A stretch of DNA of 64,000 nucleotides from Escarpia spicata (taxonomy: Eukaryota > Annelida > Polychaeta > Sabellida > Siboglinidae). The DNA lies in the NCBI GenBank assembly GCA_963995525.1, contig OZ023217.1, positions 19,436,770-19,500,769 of the forward strand, given 5' to 3'. Position 1 is the first letter of the stretch; each line of letters starts with the position of its first letter. The translations under genes and the position numbers were made by a program. The notes beneath the pieces were generated by a model, which was not told the origin of the DNA, did not search any database, and was given only the letters and a program-made list of their open reading frames with translations. Below, in pieces: positions 53,101-63,897 of this stretch.

Positions 53101-56100
53101 ACGACTGGGGGCGGGAGAGAGTGCCATGTCCTCATTGCGGCATGGCACGCGCCCGACGTCGGTTGTCACATCACATCAACTACCAGTGCAAGGAGAACGC
53201 AGAACGGCGCAAATTCCTGCGGTGTCGCCATTGTGGCTATGGCACGCACCGCACTGACAGACTCGCGCAACACATGAAACTACACCAGGATGGAACAAAC
53301 TTCATCTGTGACCACTGTGGCAAAAGGTGAATGCTGTTAGTTGCTACAGTTGAGCCTCACTTCATGGTCACCTTGGTAATACAGCCACCTCACAATTAAG
53401 GTCACCCTAGGAGTCTTAAATTATTTTTTATAACAATAATGCATAGGAAATTAGTCCTGCTAATATGGTCACCTCACTATTCAGGTCACATTTGCCCAGT
53501 CCCGATGTTGACCTTAATAGTGAGGTTCCACTGTACTTGACACGCATAGGTAAATTTGACCCTCACTGACCTTTTTGCAACGGTATTCAACAATCATGCC
53601 CAAAGATGGATTCAGAAGTGAATGTCTCCTCTCTGATCTGGTTATTCTGTAGTACATACCGGTATGATATGGGTGTTAGTTAGTGTCTGTCTGCATGTAT
53701 GTGATGTGTGTTGCAGGTATGTGATGTGTGTTGCAGGTATGTGATGTGTGTTGCAGGTATGTGTCTCAGGCAGGTCTTACCGTCCACTTACGACAGAAGC
53801 ATCAGGAGGCAAAGAGAAATCCAATCTTAAGTCACTCATGTCCCTTGTGTAGAAAGACGTTTATTCACGAATCACGCTTGAAGAAGCACATGACCATCCA
53901 TGCAGGTAAACTACAGTTATAATGTCTCCACCCCTCTTCAGCCAGGGGTGGTGGGAGTACTATATATTTATATATAAATACTACACTGTCTGTCTGTCAT
54001 TTTCGTAGTTCTTGATCATGGGAACCAGAAGCTTGCCCTGTTGCCTATTACGGCATTGCAAGCAGCAAATCATAATTTTAACATAACTCCAGTGGCGTGT
54101 CTGTGGAATGACTGTCCACTGGAACAAGTAACTCCAGTGGCGCTGTCTGTGGAATGACTGTCCACTGAAACAAGTAACTCCAGTGGCACTGTCTGGAATG
54201 ACTGTCCACTGGAACAAGTAACTCCAGTGGTGCTGTCTGTGGAATGACTGTCCACTGGAACAAGTAACTCCAGTGGTGCTGTCTGTGGAATGACTGTCCA
54301 CTGGAACAAGTAACTCCAGTGGCGCTGTCTGTGGAATGACTGTCCACTGAAACAAGTAACTCCAGTGGTGCTGTCTGTGGAATGACTGTCCACTGGAACA
54401 AGTAACTCCAGTGGTGCTGTCTGTGGAATGACTGTCCCCTGGAACAAGTAACTCCAGTGGTGCTGTCTGTGGAATGACTGCCCACTGGAACAAGTAACTC
54501 CAGTGGCCCTGTCTGTGGAATGACTGTCCACTGGAACAAGTAACTCCAGTGGTGCTGTCTGTGGAATGACTGTCCACTGGAACAAGTAACTCCAGTGGTG
54601 CTGTCTGTGGAATGACTGTCCACTGGAACAAGTAACTCCAGTGGCGCTGTCTGTGGAATGACTGTCCACTGAAACAAGTAACTCCAGTGGTGCTGTCTGT
54701 GGAATGACTGTCCACTGGAACAAGTAACTCCAGTGGTGCTGTCTGTGGAATGACTGTCCCCTGGAACAAGTAACTCCAGTGGTGCTGTCTGTGGAATGAC
54801 TGTCCACTGGAACAAGTAACTCCAGTGGTGCTGTCTGGAATGACTGTCCACTGGAACAAGTAACTCCAGTGGTGCTGTCTGTGGAATGACTGTCCACTGG
54901 AACAAGTAACTCCAGTGGCGCTGTCTGTGGAATGACTGTCCACTGAAACAAGTAACTCCAGTGGTGCTGTCTGTGGAATGACTGTCCACTGGAACAAGTA
55001 ACTCCAGTGGTGCTGTCTGTGGAATGACTGTCCCCTGGAACAAGTAACTCCAGTGGCGCTGTCTGGAATGACTGTCCACTGGAACAAGTAACTCCAGTGG
55101 CGCTGTCTGTGGAATGACTGTCCACTGGAACAAGTAACTCCAGTGGCCCTGTCTGTGGAATGACTGTCCACTGAAACAAATAACTCCAGTGGCACTGTCT
55201 GTGGAATGACTGTCCCTGGAACAAGTAACTCCAGTGGTGCTGTCTGTGGAATGACTGTCCACTGAAACAAGTAACTCCAGTGGCGCTGTCTGGAATGACT
55301 GTCCACTGGAACAAGTAACTGCAGTGGCGCTGTCTGTGGAATGACTGTCCACTGAAACAAGTAACTCCAGTGGCACTGTCTGGAATGACTGTCCACTGGA
55401 ACAAGTAACTCCAGTGGCACTGTCTGTGGAATGACTGTCCACTGGAACAAGTAACTCCAGTGGCCCTGTCTGTGGAATGACTGTCCACTGGAACAAGTAA
55501 CTCCAGTGGCCCTGTCTGTGGAATGACTGTCCACTGGAACAAGTAACTCCAGTGGCGCTGTCTGTGGAATGACTGTCCACTGGAACAAGTAACTCCAGTG
55601 GCCCTGTCTGTGGAATGACTGTCCACTGGAACAAGTAACTCCAGTGGCGCTGTCTGGAATGACTGTCCACTGGAACAAGTAACTCCAGTGGCACTGTCTG
55701 TGGAATGACTGTCCACTGGAACAAGTAACTCCAGTGGCACTGTCTGTGGAATGACTGTCCACTGGAACAAATAACTCCAGTGGCACTGTCTGGAATGACT
55801 GTCCACTGGAACAAGTAACTCCAGTGGCCCTGTCTGTGGAATGACTGTCCACTGAAACAAGTAACTCCAGTGGCACTGTCTGGAATGACTGTCCCCTGGA
55901 ACAAGTAACTCCAGTGGCGCTGTCTGTGGAATGACTGTCCACTGGAACAAGTAACTCCAGTGGCACTGTCTGTGGAATGACTGTCCACTGGAACAAGTAA
56001 CTCCAGTGGCACTGTCTGTGGAATGACTGTCCACTGAAACAAGTAACTCCAGTGGCACTGTCTGGAATGACTGTCCACTGGAACAAGTAACACCAGTGGC

Positions 56101-57165
56101 GCTGTCTGTGGAATGACTGTCCACTGAAACAAGTAACTCCAGTGGCGCTGTCTGTGGAATGACTGTCCACTGGAACAAGTAACTCCAGTGGCGCTGTCTG
56201 GAATGACTGTCCACTGGAACAAGTAACTCCAGTGGCGCTGTCTGTGGAATGACTGTCCACTGAAACAAGTAACTCCAGTGGCGCTGTCTGTGGAATGACT
56301 GTCCACTGGAACAAGTAACTCCAGTGGCGCTGTCTGTGGAATGACTGTCCACTGGAACAAGTAACTCCAGTGGCGCTGTCTGTGGAATGACTGTTCCCTG
56401 GAACAAGTAACTCCAGTGGCGCTGTCTGGAATGACTGTCCACTGAAACAAGTAACTCCAGTGGCGCTGTCTGTGGAATGACTGTCCACTGGAACAAGTAA
56501 AGAACTCAAAATAATTACCTTTGTGTTTGTTAAACGCGCCACCAATTGGTTAGTTAATGGCCAATGGTCCAACGAACCGAATAAATATTAGAAAGAGGCG
56601 AGTGTCGCGCTGTTGTGATTATATACAAACTGGATGAAATTGGTGATTATACACAACTTGGATGTGGTGCAGGTTAAAATAAAATAAAAAATGTATTGTG
56701 TATACAAGTAGTGCTACACTGTGGTGCCTGGAGGAGGCAGACTGCTCCGAAGTTAGCATATTAATATTAGGTTATTGTTTTCAAGTGTTCTATGGTTTTG
56801 TTGCGACAGACGACCGGTGCCACGTGTGTGACATCTGTGGGAAGACGTTCAAGGACCGAGGGACTATGAGCGCCCATCGCCGCACGCAGCATCTCGGCCA
56901 GTACCGCTACCACTGCAACCGTTGTGGTCACGGGGTCGAGAAACGCAGCTATCTTCACACGCATCGATGTCACGTCGATGCGTCGAACACAGCGCAGGTG
57001 GCCGAACTACCTGTGACTGGTGAACATTCCGTCGTCGTCGTGGCAATGCGATCGGAGGTTGACGAAATCAGAAGAAATCTTGCCATGAAGGTTGATAATG
57101 TGATCTTTAGCACAGATATATTGGCCGTGGACGATACCGATAGATTGTCACAGGATCTCACGTAG
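50064..57165 (+). CDS. Multi-exon C2H2 zinc-finger protein (~658 aa), host gene
   Basis: Exons 50064-50184, 50499-50558, 51477-51893, 52453-53326, 53757-53905 and 56810-57165 join in phase with no stop (1,977 nt). Residues 1-100 form an unidentified module (ELRLPAMLLDVCCNVAAAQT; VRCEKEWILLLFQGAAGSII). A polar Gln/Ser/Glu-rich linker and an acidic stretch (SDASVDEDLIED) follow, then a nuclear-localisation-like RKKRR (~300). Fingers: YLCPECGHPF..H..H (~315), CPVC..HMRKFH, CPHC..H (atypical), LRCRHCGYGT..H..H, FICDHCGKR|YVSQ..H (split by intron 4), HSCPLCRKTF..H..H, HVCDICGKTFKD..H..H, and YHCNRCGHGV..H..H. A ~70-residue tail ends DTDRLSQDL. Expected: nuclear DNA-binding regulator. The first ATG is chosen because the phase and the GC donor fit; an upstream non-coding exon is likely. 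Confidence 0.85.
50594..50800 (+). mobile_element. tRNA-derived SINE in intron 2 of the zinc-finger gene
   Basis: 50594-50668 resembles a tRNA gene 5' region. An A-box-like GTGGTCTAGCAA lies near 50600, and a perfect B-box GGTTCGATTCC lies at 50645-50655. It is followed by TGTGTCTTTTGGAAGAGATAC, which matches the TGTGTCCTTGGGAAAGACAC type block common after the tRNA head in invertebrate SINEs. The 3' end is uncertain. It is not a functional tRNA: acceptor pairing and anticodon arm are poor. Confidence 0.65.
53699..53756 (+). repeat. Three tandem 20-bp copies, each with a splice acceptor
   Basis: GTGATGTGTGTTGCAGGTAT repeats with a 20-bp period, which gives TTGCAG at 53711-53716, 53731-53736 and 53751-53756. 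Only the last keeps the zinc-finger frame. Because 20 is not a multiple of three, use of either upstream acceptor would introduce an early stop. Confidence 0.9.
54092..56503. repeat. Intronic minisatellite, ~52 units of 46 bp (44-bp variants)
   Basis: The unit contains CTGTCTGTGGAATGACTGTC, CACTGGAACAAGTAACTCC and AGTGG(C/T)(G/A/C). Every unit carries the inverted repeat CCACTGGA-acaagtaac-TCCAGTGG, able to form an 8-bp hairpin, except variants with CCCCTGG or a Gln-to-Lys-type change to CACTGAAAC. Variants lacking GT (TCTGGAATG) are 44 bp. Because 46 is 1 modulo 3 and the minus strand lacks stops in all three frames, three overlapping minus-strand frames of about 800 codons appear; these are not genes. 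It lies in the last intron of the zinc-finger gene. Confidence 0.95.
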
Positions 57166-58139
57166 AACCAAGTCTCAATTGACAGTTCCAGTAGGTCGTT
57201 GTCTGTCTTCGTATCGATCATAATTATGCATGTGACCTCCATCAAGCTGTACCCACCAAAAATGTTCACAATATGTGCATTACATTAGAAGAGTAACATA
57301 GCATCTGCTAAATATATCTTTCCTGCAAGCAGTTCTCACTTAACCAATATTGTCCTGTTGTTGTTTTTAAAAAAACATTCGTAGCCAGATTTTCAACAAA
57401 TATATAATGCAATGTCCAGCAGCTACACATGTTTGGCATTCTTTATGATGTTTTGGTGGACCTTGTTGCTAGGCAGTAGGCCACATGATGGATAGGTCAA
57501 TTGACCCAGCCTCGTAAAAGGTGAAGGTGTACTTCTTGGCTTAAATTCTTTACACCACTACATTTTTTACCTGATTCTATATCTATGTATTCATTCTATT
57601 ACAGTATGTCATTAAATTTTAGTGTAAACATTTACAGAGATTTGTATCAAATAGTGCATTTTATGGCATTTTTACTGGTCAGAATAGTGCTTCAAACTGA
57701 ATCAGTGTCTGTTGTGAATAGATCTACAGTGCACTTGTGAAATGCAGTAATTATTGCTCCAAAACACAAGCTACGCTAGCCTATATGCAAGTATTTTCTT
57801 TAGCGGTGTAAATAATGTAGACCTGTGTACACCTTTACCATTGAACTTATAGGATTAGCCCCAGTTATGCAATTTGTTGCATTCAAACAAAATAAAGTGT
57901 GCCATAATTGTTATTTATTACGTTTGTGTAATTGCAACAACTACATACAGTGCATTACCATTACATTGTTTCAAATAGCGAATTCATTCATTTGTGAGCC
58001 AGGGGTGTTTACAGTAAATACCAGTGTTGAACTCTAAAGTTACAAGGTAGCTCCACTTCACTGTAAATAAATTGGGTTACGTAAGGGTGACAAAGTTGTA
58101 TTAACACTAAACACGAGCCAGTAGCAATGCAGAATTATA
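57166..58139 (+). other. Probable 3' UTR and downstream region of the zinc-finger gene
   Basis: No other gene. AATAAA signals lie at 57891-57896 and 58066-58071, which would give a 3' UTR of about 750 to 920 nt. A small frame at 57825-58037 is not credible. Confidence 0.5.
57891..57896 (+). terminator. Candidate poly(A) signal
   Basis: A canonical AATAAA followed by GTGTGCC, a GU-rich element, about 725 nt after the zinc-finger stop codon. The cleavage site is not known. Confidence 0.5.
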
Positions 58140-58149
58140 CTACACTATG

Positions 58150-58440
58150 CCTGGCATAACACAAATTTTAAGAACGACAAGTACGAAGAGGGTGGACAGA
58201 AGAAGGATCAATGACCTGAGGAAAGAGGTTGGTATGTGGTAGAGCCTATCGGGAAGATTGGTGAGAAGCCAGATGAAATTAACTGGCCACTTGGCAAGAA
58301 TGGATACAGGCAAACTTGCAAAGAGAGTAGAGGTGAAAAACATAAATGATGCAGGAAAAGGGAAGACCACAGCTGAGGTGGGGGGACCGCATGAAGAGGG
58401 ATCTGAGGAGATGGAGGAAGAGGAAATGTGAAGTAGCTAG
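58150..58440 (+). mobile_element. LINE reverse-transcriptase C-terminal fragment
   Basis: The forward frame gives RSQMKLTGHLARMDTGKLAK RV followed, after a frame change, by RWGDRMKRDLRRWRKRK. This is the conserved tail LGHLxRM...PKR...GRP..RW.D..K.DL of LINE reverse transcriptases. Only the tail survives. Confidence 0.72.
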
Positions 58441-59060
58441 TGGTTGCTCGTATGCAGTTCCTAAACGCCTTAATCTCAAATGTCGTAATTTCATTGGATA
58501 GCGCCATGGTTTGACAGGTCGATATATGCTCAGGCGCCGACGTTTGCGTGTAACTAATGCGTCAAACGGTGGCGCCACACCACGGAGTTTGGATAAATTA
58601 ATTAATTCATGCAGCAGGAAGGCGAAAATGTATGGTTTGTTTACCTGGAGAATTCGCTACAATCTAGGTCACGGAGCACTGATTATACATTAGATTGTAG
58701 GTCAGTGGTTACGAGGACACCGAGAAGACTCAAGTCGGTCGTTTCAACACTCGATCGTAGGTGTGATATTTGTGTTGTGAACAGGGTGAAGGGTAACAAT
58801 GTAAACAACCCGCAGTTACATTAGTGACTACCCAGGGTGCTATGAGTATGCGGAAGTGTGCACGAGCACTATATTCTATAACTGTGGGGTCTATTGTGGA
58901 ACCAAAACCCAAAAAGTAATGGCTTTGGGGTTGCACTTGCTAGCATTAAATCTGAGGCAGTAGCACGTCACACCTGCATGACGTCATTCTTATTGGCATA
59001 CGTGCTCGGGCAAGCAGACGCCAGATGACAGCGTCATATAAACGAGTCCGCGCCTTAAAA
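58441..59060. other. Unassigned non-coding sequence
   Basis: Contains GGTGGCGCCAC (58569-58579); a shared 14-bp word TGGCGCCACCGTTT on the opposite strand also occurs in the hAT element near 18554. No gene or complete element can be supported. Confidence 0.35.
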
Positions 59061-59300
59061 AACAAGGTTTTTTGAGAGCGTTAAGGTGGGATGTTTTGGC
59101 GAGCTCCAAGCCCAAACCAAAGGGGTGCAAATGGAGGTATTTTTAGAGCGTAAAGGTAAGTGTAGGTGCCACGGGGGGGGGGGGCAATTGGAGGGTTTTA
59201 GAGTCTCGGCGAGGGAGTGCGATTCGAGGTTTTTGGCGAGCCGCTGTCAAGGGGGTTGTAACTAGGAGGTTTTTTGGAGAGCCTCAACACTCCCCAAATA
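59061..59300 (+). repeat. G-rich degenerate repeat with GGAGGTTTTT(T)GGAGAGCC motif
   Basis: Five variants of the motif occur at irregular 40-65 bp spacing (AAGGTTTTTTGAGAGCG, GGAGGTATTTTTAGAGCG, GGAGGGTTTTAGAGTC, CGAGGTTTTTGGCGAGCC, GGAGGTTTTTTGGAGAGCC), with a G12 run at about 59167-59178 and many GGG runs. It could form G-quadruplexes. Origin unknown. Confidence 0.65.
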
Positions 59301-59469
59301 TTCACCAAGTTTCGACGCTATGTGAACATCGATCACTTCACCTGTACGCAACACAACGAGTTAGTGAAAAGTTTGAATATTGCTGCACTAAGCCCAACCT
59401 GCATTGTACCAGGATCAATAGTATGAAGTGTTGCCTCGCATCTGTAGTGTACTGCGTTGTCTGCAATCA

Positions 59470-59745
59470 TAATAATAATGAAATAACTTCTTTAGCGCCA
59501 ATATCCTCAGAAAACCCCCAAGATCAGTGGCGCAATAAAACTAAAGGTTATATGCAATCTCGTAATCGTGAAATCGCAATGTAAAAGTCGTCAATAGATG
59601 GATGGAATTGCTAGGAAGCTAAGGAGGATATGCAGTATTCAGATAGGTTTTTATATGATGCCGAAATGAAACTACATTTTTTTGCAGACTTAATACTGAC
59701 AGGGAGTTAATTCCACAGTATGTGGGGCAACCGAGAAGGCTCGAG
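59470..59745 (+). repeat. Dispersed repeat copy 2 (AATAATAATGA...TAGCGCC family)
   Basis: Same block order as 24096-24370: AATAATAATGA, ACTTCTTTAGCGCC, CCCCCAAGATCAGTGGCGC, then GGGAGTTAATTCCA and GGGGCAACCGAGAAGGC near the 3' end. Diverged copy of the same family. Confidence 0.6.
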
Positions 59746-60224
59746 TTTCAGCGTTTGTCTGAAATCTGGGAATAAAAAAAACAACCAGACCTACATTTAT
59801 CAGTTTTAAAATCATTATGAAAGAATCCTCCTATGAAAATATGAAAGTTTGGATTATCATAAAAATTTGTAGTAATAACAATAATCAGTCTTGTTATTAC
59901 ATATGTTCTAAGTACTGAGTGAAGTATAATTATGTATCCAGTATACATAGCACCTTGTATGTGAATGTTGCAACACTGTAATTCTAGTCATTTGTGTATG
60001 TAGTATAAGAAATTATATTAGAAATTATTAATAGGGAATGCAAATTGTAAGTTTTTAACTTTTTGCATTTCCTTTCAACACACCTGTAAATTGTTTTCAT
60101 GGTTGTATAGAGTTTATAGTCAAGGCCACTGTGTTACAGAAAATGCTTTCGTGCAGAATTTTTATTAAAAGCAAACTTTTATTTGACTTAATATCTTTGG
60201 GTAGTATAGGTCAAAAATAATTAG

Positions 60225-60398
60225 GGTGGCAATTTTTTCAAACAGGATATGGTTACCAGCGTACGTTTGGCTTGATTTTCCATCATATTATTAATTTAAA
60301 TATTTTTAAATGGTGGCAATTTTTTCAAACAGGATATGGTTGCCAGCGTACGTTTGGCTTGATTTTCCATCATATTATTAATTTAAATATTTTTACAT
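60225..60398 (+). repeat. 87-bp tandem duplication
   Basis: GGTGGCAATTTTTTCAAACA at 60225 recurs at 60312 and the two 87-bp copies are almost identical (ACC/GCC and AAA/ACA differences). It is young by comparison with its surroundings. No coding function. Confidence 0.95.
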
Positions 60399-60490
60399 GG
60401 TTAGAATGGTGCCTGAGGACTGTACAGTTGAAAATACACGTTTTATTAGTGTGTATATTATTCATATATAATGTGAGCATTAGTAGATAG

Positions 60491-60517
60491 CCGCCATCTT
60501 TAATGGAAAGATGGCGG
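60491..60517. promoter_or_regulatory. Perfect inverted pair of YY1-like motifs
   Basis: CCGCCATCTTT (60491-60501) and AAAGATGGCGG (60507-60517) form an 11-bp perfect inverted repeat with a 5-nt loop AATGG. Each arm is a YY1-type core (AAGATGGCGG). It lies about 320 bp before the first exon of the next coding region. Confidence 0.65.
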
Positions 60518-61903
60518 TCGCAAGAAATTGTGAATTACCTACTGTAATATTGTTATGCCCAATCTTTGTTGTTCTATTACGGATAACATTTTATTTGCTT
60601 TAATTATTCCAACATCATTTCCTAACGTTTTTGAAAAACGTACTTCTATAAATGTTTTATAACTTTCAATGTATTATAAAGGTTGGACAAATTTTCGTGT
60701 TAGCAACATTGATATGTCTATGTAACAACTAAACATAATTTATGTACATTCAAAAACCTGCAATTTGTGTGTGTAATCGGTGCATTTTATTATGCATTAC
60801 ATTAGCCATATCATTAATGACACAATCATTTGTATTGCAGTACATGTTGGGAAACATGTATCAATCACTGGAGGCACACATGCTTACGTTGGTTACTTTA
60901 TACAACTTGTACTTTAACAATTTCTTGGGAACGGATCCGGACGAGAAGGCATTCTTGAAGCAGTCATCTACTCGTCTGAGAGAAGCCTACCAGAGAGATG
61001 TTAGCATGGGCACAGAAAGGGGAAAACATCTCTATGATGCCATCACAAAAAACTTGACAATGTTAGAGTCACGTGATTTGTTCAACAAACTTGACTAACT
61101 TGAAGGAAGTGTGAACCACATCCAACACTTCCTTCTCAACTACAAATTTGTTAGAAGTACTAAACAAATATATATTCTGCTGCACACGGAAAGCATTGAG
61201 TCTCTTGTCAAATAATTCTTTGCCCATGATCACCTGAACTATACTCGCTTGCTACACCTGTATATCTCAACAATGCAGGAAACAGAAAAGCTGCATCCGG
61301 ACTTCTGGGCTCTGAGTTCATGAGACGGAACTTCCGTGGGACGAAAGGGATTGCTGGATTTTCATCAATAACCCCAGATCATGGGATTGAACAAGAGAAC
61401 CGCACACTTAAGGTGATTGGAGGAATTATAGGAATTACCCAAAACGAGAGGGCTCGAGATAAGTTCTTTGTCATTGCGCATGAGACGTCAAAGTTACTCG
61501 ATGAGTTTGTGAAAGAACATGGCATGGGTAGTACACTAGAACGCAGCATCATGAGATCACAGGAGGAAAGCTCTCCCTAATAACGAAGAATGCCACCGAG
61601 CCCGCATGTATATTTGTTGAACATGGAAACCCATTTAAGGTAGATGAGGCAGATGAGGATAATATGTACAGCCTCCTTACCAGTGAAGTTATGGATGAGA
61701 AGGTGACCAAAGATATCTTATGTCGTGACGACATTGGACAACATATGTTTGAGGAATTTGTCAAAGAATGTTTAACACACGGAAACATTTCTGTGTGGGA
61801 CCCAATGAAGAGAAAGAAGCTCGGAACATTCAAAAGTGTAAGTGCAACAACATAAGTAAGAGCGGGTGACAAGCTGGTTAAAATCAAAGAAGAACGGTGT
61901 CTA

Positions 61904-62578
61904 ATGCAGAGGTTCATCGTTATATCAAGAAGCCGTCCAGACCTTGATATAAAGAAGTGCATCGGAACTTTTGAATTTGGCCTAGTTCCACGATCTATAT
62001 TCGCATCGGATGGATCACTGTTGTTGGCGTATGACAAGGCGACGATTCTCCATCATCCGGAGAAAGATGCAACATCGCAATATATGGAAACTGATGCTGG
62101 AAGCCAAACTACAAGTTCAAGAGTATTCATAATCGATGGCATGGCACTGGTGAATTCAGTTTCCAAAACGGATCACATGAAGACATGCTATGACTGCGCT
62201 CAATCCTTCCTTGAGAAACTCATCAACTTGGTAATATATTATGACGAAGTTAGGTTGGTGTTTGATAGGTATATAAACACCTCTCTCAAAGAACAAATCA
62301 GGAAAAAGAGGACAAAGAGAAAGTCAACGTACTGCCACATCGAGGACAGCACATTCATCCAGAATATTTCGCTGAAGGATTTCCTCTCAAATGTCAAAAC
62401 TAAGGCAGAACTTACAGAATATCTAGCTACCAAATGTGTAGATCACAACAAGAGTCTTGGCAACATGTTGAAGAAATTTATTGTGACACCCGGGAGAGAA
62501 TGCAAGAGGAATTTCCAAGTTCCAAACACCCTAATGACTCATAATCACGAGGAGGCAGATGCTTTCCTGTTGTTGTAG
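61904..62578 (+). pseudogene. Longest open piece of that gene: nuclease-like domain
   Basis: A 224-residue frame holding the candidate metal-binding acids (IDGMALVN, VRLVFDRY, THNHEEADAF) and a basic linker (KEQIRKKRTKRKSTYC). It ends in a TAG at 62576-62578, and the same domain continues in another frame at 62580. The start ATG is internal, not a true start. Confidence 0.7.
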
Positions 62579-62940
62579 ACACATATGCAGACGTTGTGAT
62601 TGATTCGCCAGACACGTGTGCCTTCCTGCTGATGGTACAAATGTACCCAAACCTTCCAGTAGCAACAAGCTTTCTTCCTAGAAAGGGCAAGGTGAAGAGA
62701 ACAATTGCAATGCAATCCATTTATGAAATGCAAGGAACCAAAAGGCTCAACTTTGATATTAGGCTTCCATGCTTCTACGGGGTCTGACATGTGTGGTAGA
62801 TTTGCCGGTAGAACGACGGAGTTGTGCTTCAAGGTGTTCATGGCTTGCGATAATGAAATTTTGGAAGCATTGGCATCATTAGGGAGTTGATCCACGTCCA
62901 CAAAACATGCTCACAGTTGGAACGATTTGTCTGCATGCTT

Positions 62941-63311
62941 TACAGATCCTAAATATACACCAAAGTGAATGAGCTTCGTTGGTTCTTATACTTTACAGAT
63001 CCAAAGTATACGCCAAAGTGAATGAGCTCCGTTGGTTCTTATACTTTACAGATCCAAAGTACACACCGACGTGAATGAGCTCCGTTGGTTCTTATACTTT
63101 ACACATCCAAAGTATACACCAAAGTGAATGAGCTCCGTTGGTTCTTATACTTTACAGATCCAAAATATACACCAAAGTAAATGAGCTCCGTTGGTTCTTA
63201 TACTTTACACATCCAAAGTATACACCAAAGTGAATGAGCTCCGTTGGTTCTTATACTTTACAGATCCAAAGTACACACCGACGTGAATGAGCTCCGTTGG
63301 TTCTTATATTC
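62941..63311 (+). repeat. Seven 53-bp tandem repeats inside an exon
   Basis: TTTACAGATCCAAAGTATAC, CACCAAAGTGAATGAGCTCC and GTTGGTTCTTATAC recur with a 53-bp period at 62941, 62994, 63047, 63100, 63153, 63206 and 63259. The unit encodes LYRSKVYT-VNELRWF of the gene above. Because 53 is 2 modulo 3 each unit shifts frame, but six extra units add 318 bp, so the final unit is back in the frame of the first. Confidence 0.95.
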
Positions 63312-63462
63312 AAATCGTGCAGCTGAGGAAGAGAGTCTTCCTCCAACAAGAGGTTCGTTAATTCCACATATTCGTCGGGCACATTACATAACAATGCTTT
63401 GGAGGAAAGCTGGCGAAGGTCATCAATCCCTCCCGTCTCCAGCTGAGTGCGTTTGGAGCTAC

Positions 63463-63897
63463 AGGGGTAAGACCACATTAAGGAAGAAAGAGTGCCCTTG
63501 AAAATACCGTTTTGGTGTCGTGTGAATTTTGTTCGAGCACTTTGGCATGGCACATGTCAGTCCAGTGAATACTGAATGTACTACTGCATTAGATCTTTCA
63601 CGAGGTAGCAATAAACATACGCTAGTCGCTCGCGTATTCGCACAGTGGCTATTTTACAGAACGCACCAATATTTCAAAATCCGTCACCAGATTGGGACGA
63701 AATTGAGGGTTGTCAGGTTTGGGTGGATTTGTCTGAAAACTGAGGTATGAGAATTTTACGAGTTTTCCACAGCACTTGTGTCAATGGAGGTTAAATATGC
63801 TGTGAAAGTATCAAGAAAATTGTTCGTCAAATTTAGCAGGAAATGAAGGAAACGTTATAATGGCCGCCTATGTAAAATTTAAATGTGGTCTTACCCC
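63463..63897. mobile_element. 435-bp MITE inserted in coding sequence
   Basis: Terminal inverted repeats AGGGGTAAGACCACATT (left) and AATGTGGTCTTACCCC(T) (right) bound the element, flanked by TAC at 63460-63462 and 63898-63900 (a TA or TAC target duplication). Removing it with one flank copy restores an open frame from WSYN into LNPPAPEAVI and CGCKRGC. It has no transposase. A TA target and short repeats suggest a Tc1/mariner- or related-class non-autonomous element; the superfamily is not settled. Confidence 0.87.

Noticed and set aside
53981..56572. Three large minus-strand proteins of ~800 residues
   Set aside because: All three frames are open because the 46-bp unit lacks stops; the sequence is an intronic minisatellite, not a gene. 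Kept only as a finding.
18554..58580. Shared word TGGCGCCACCGTTT in the hAT element and near 58.57 kb as evidence of a second hAT copy
   Set aside because: Only about 14 bp is shared, on opposite strands, and no hAT terminal repeats or 8-bp duplication were found near 58.5 kb.
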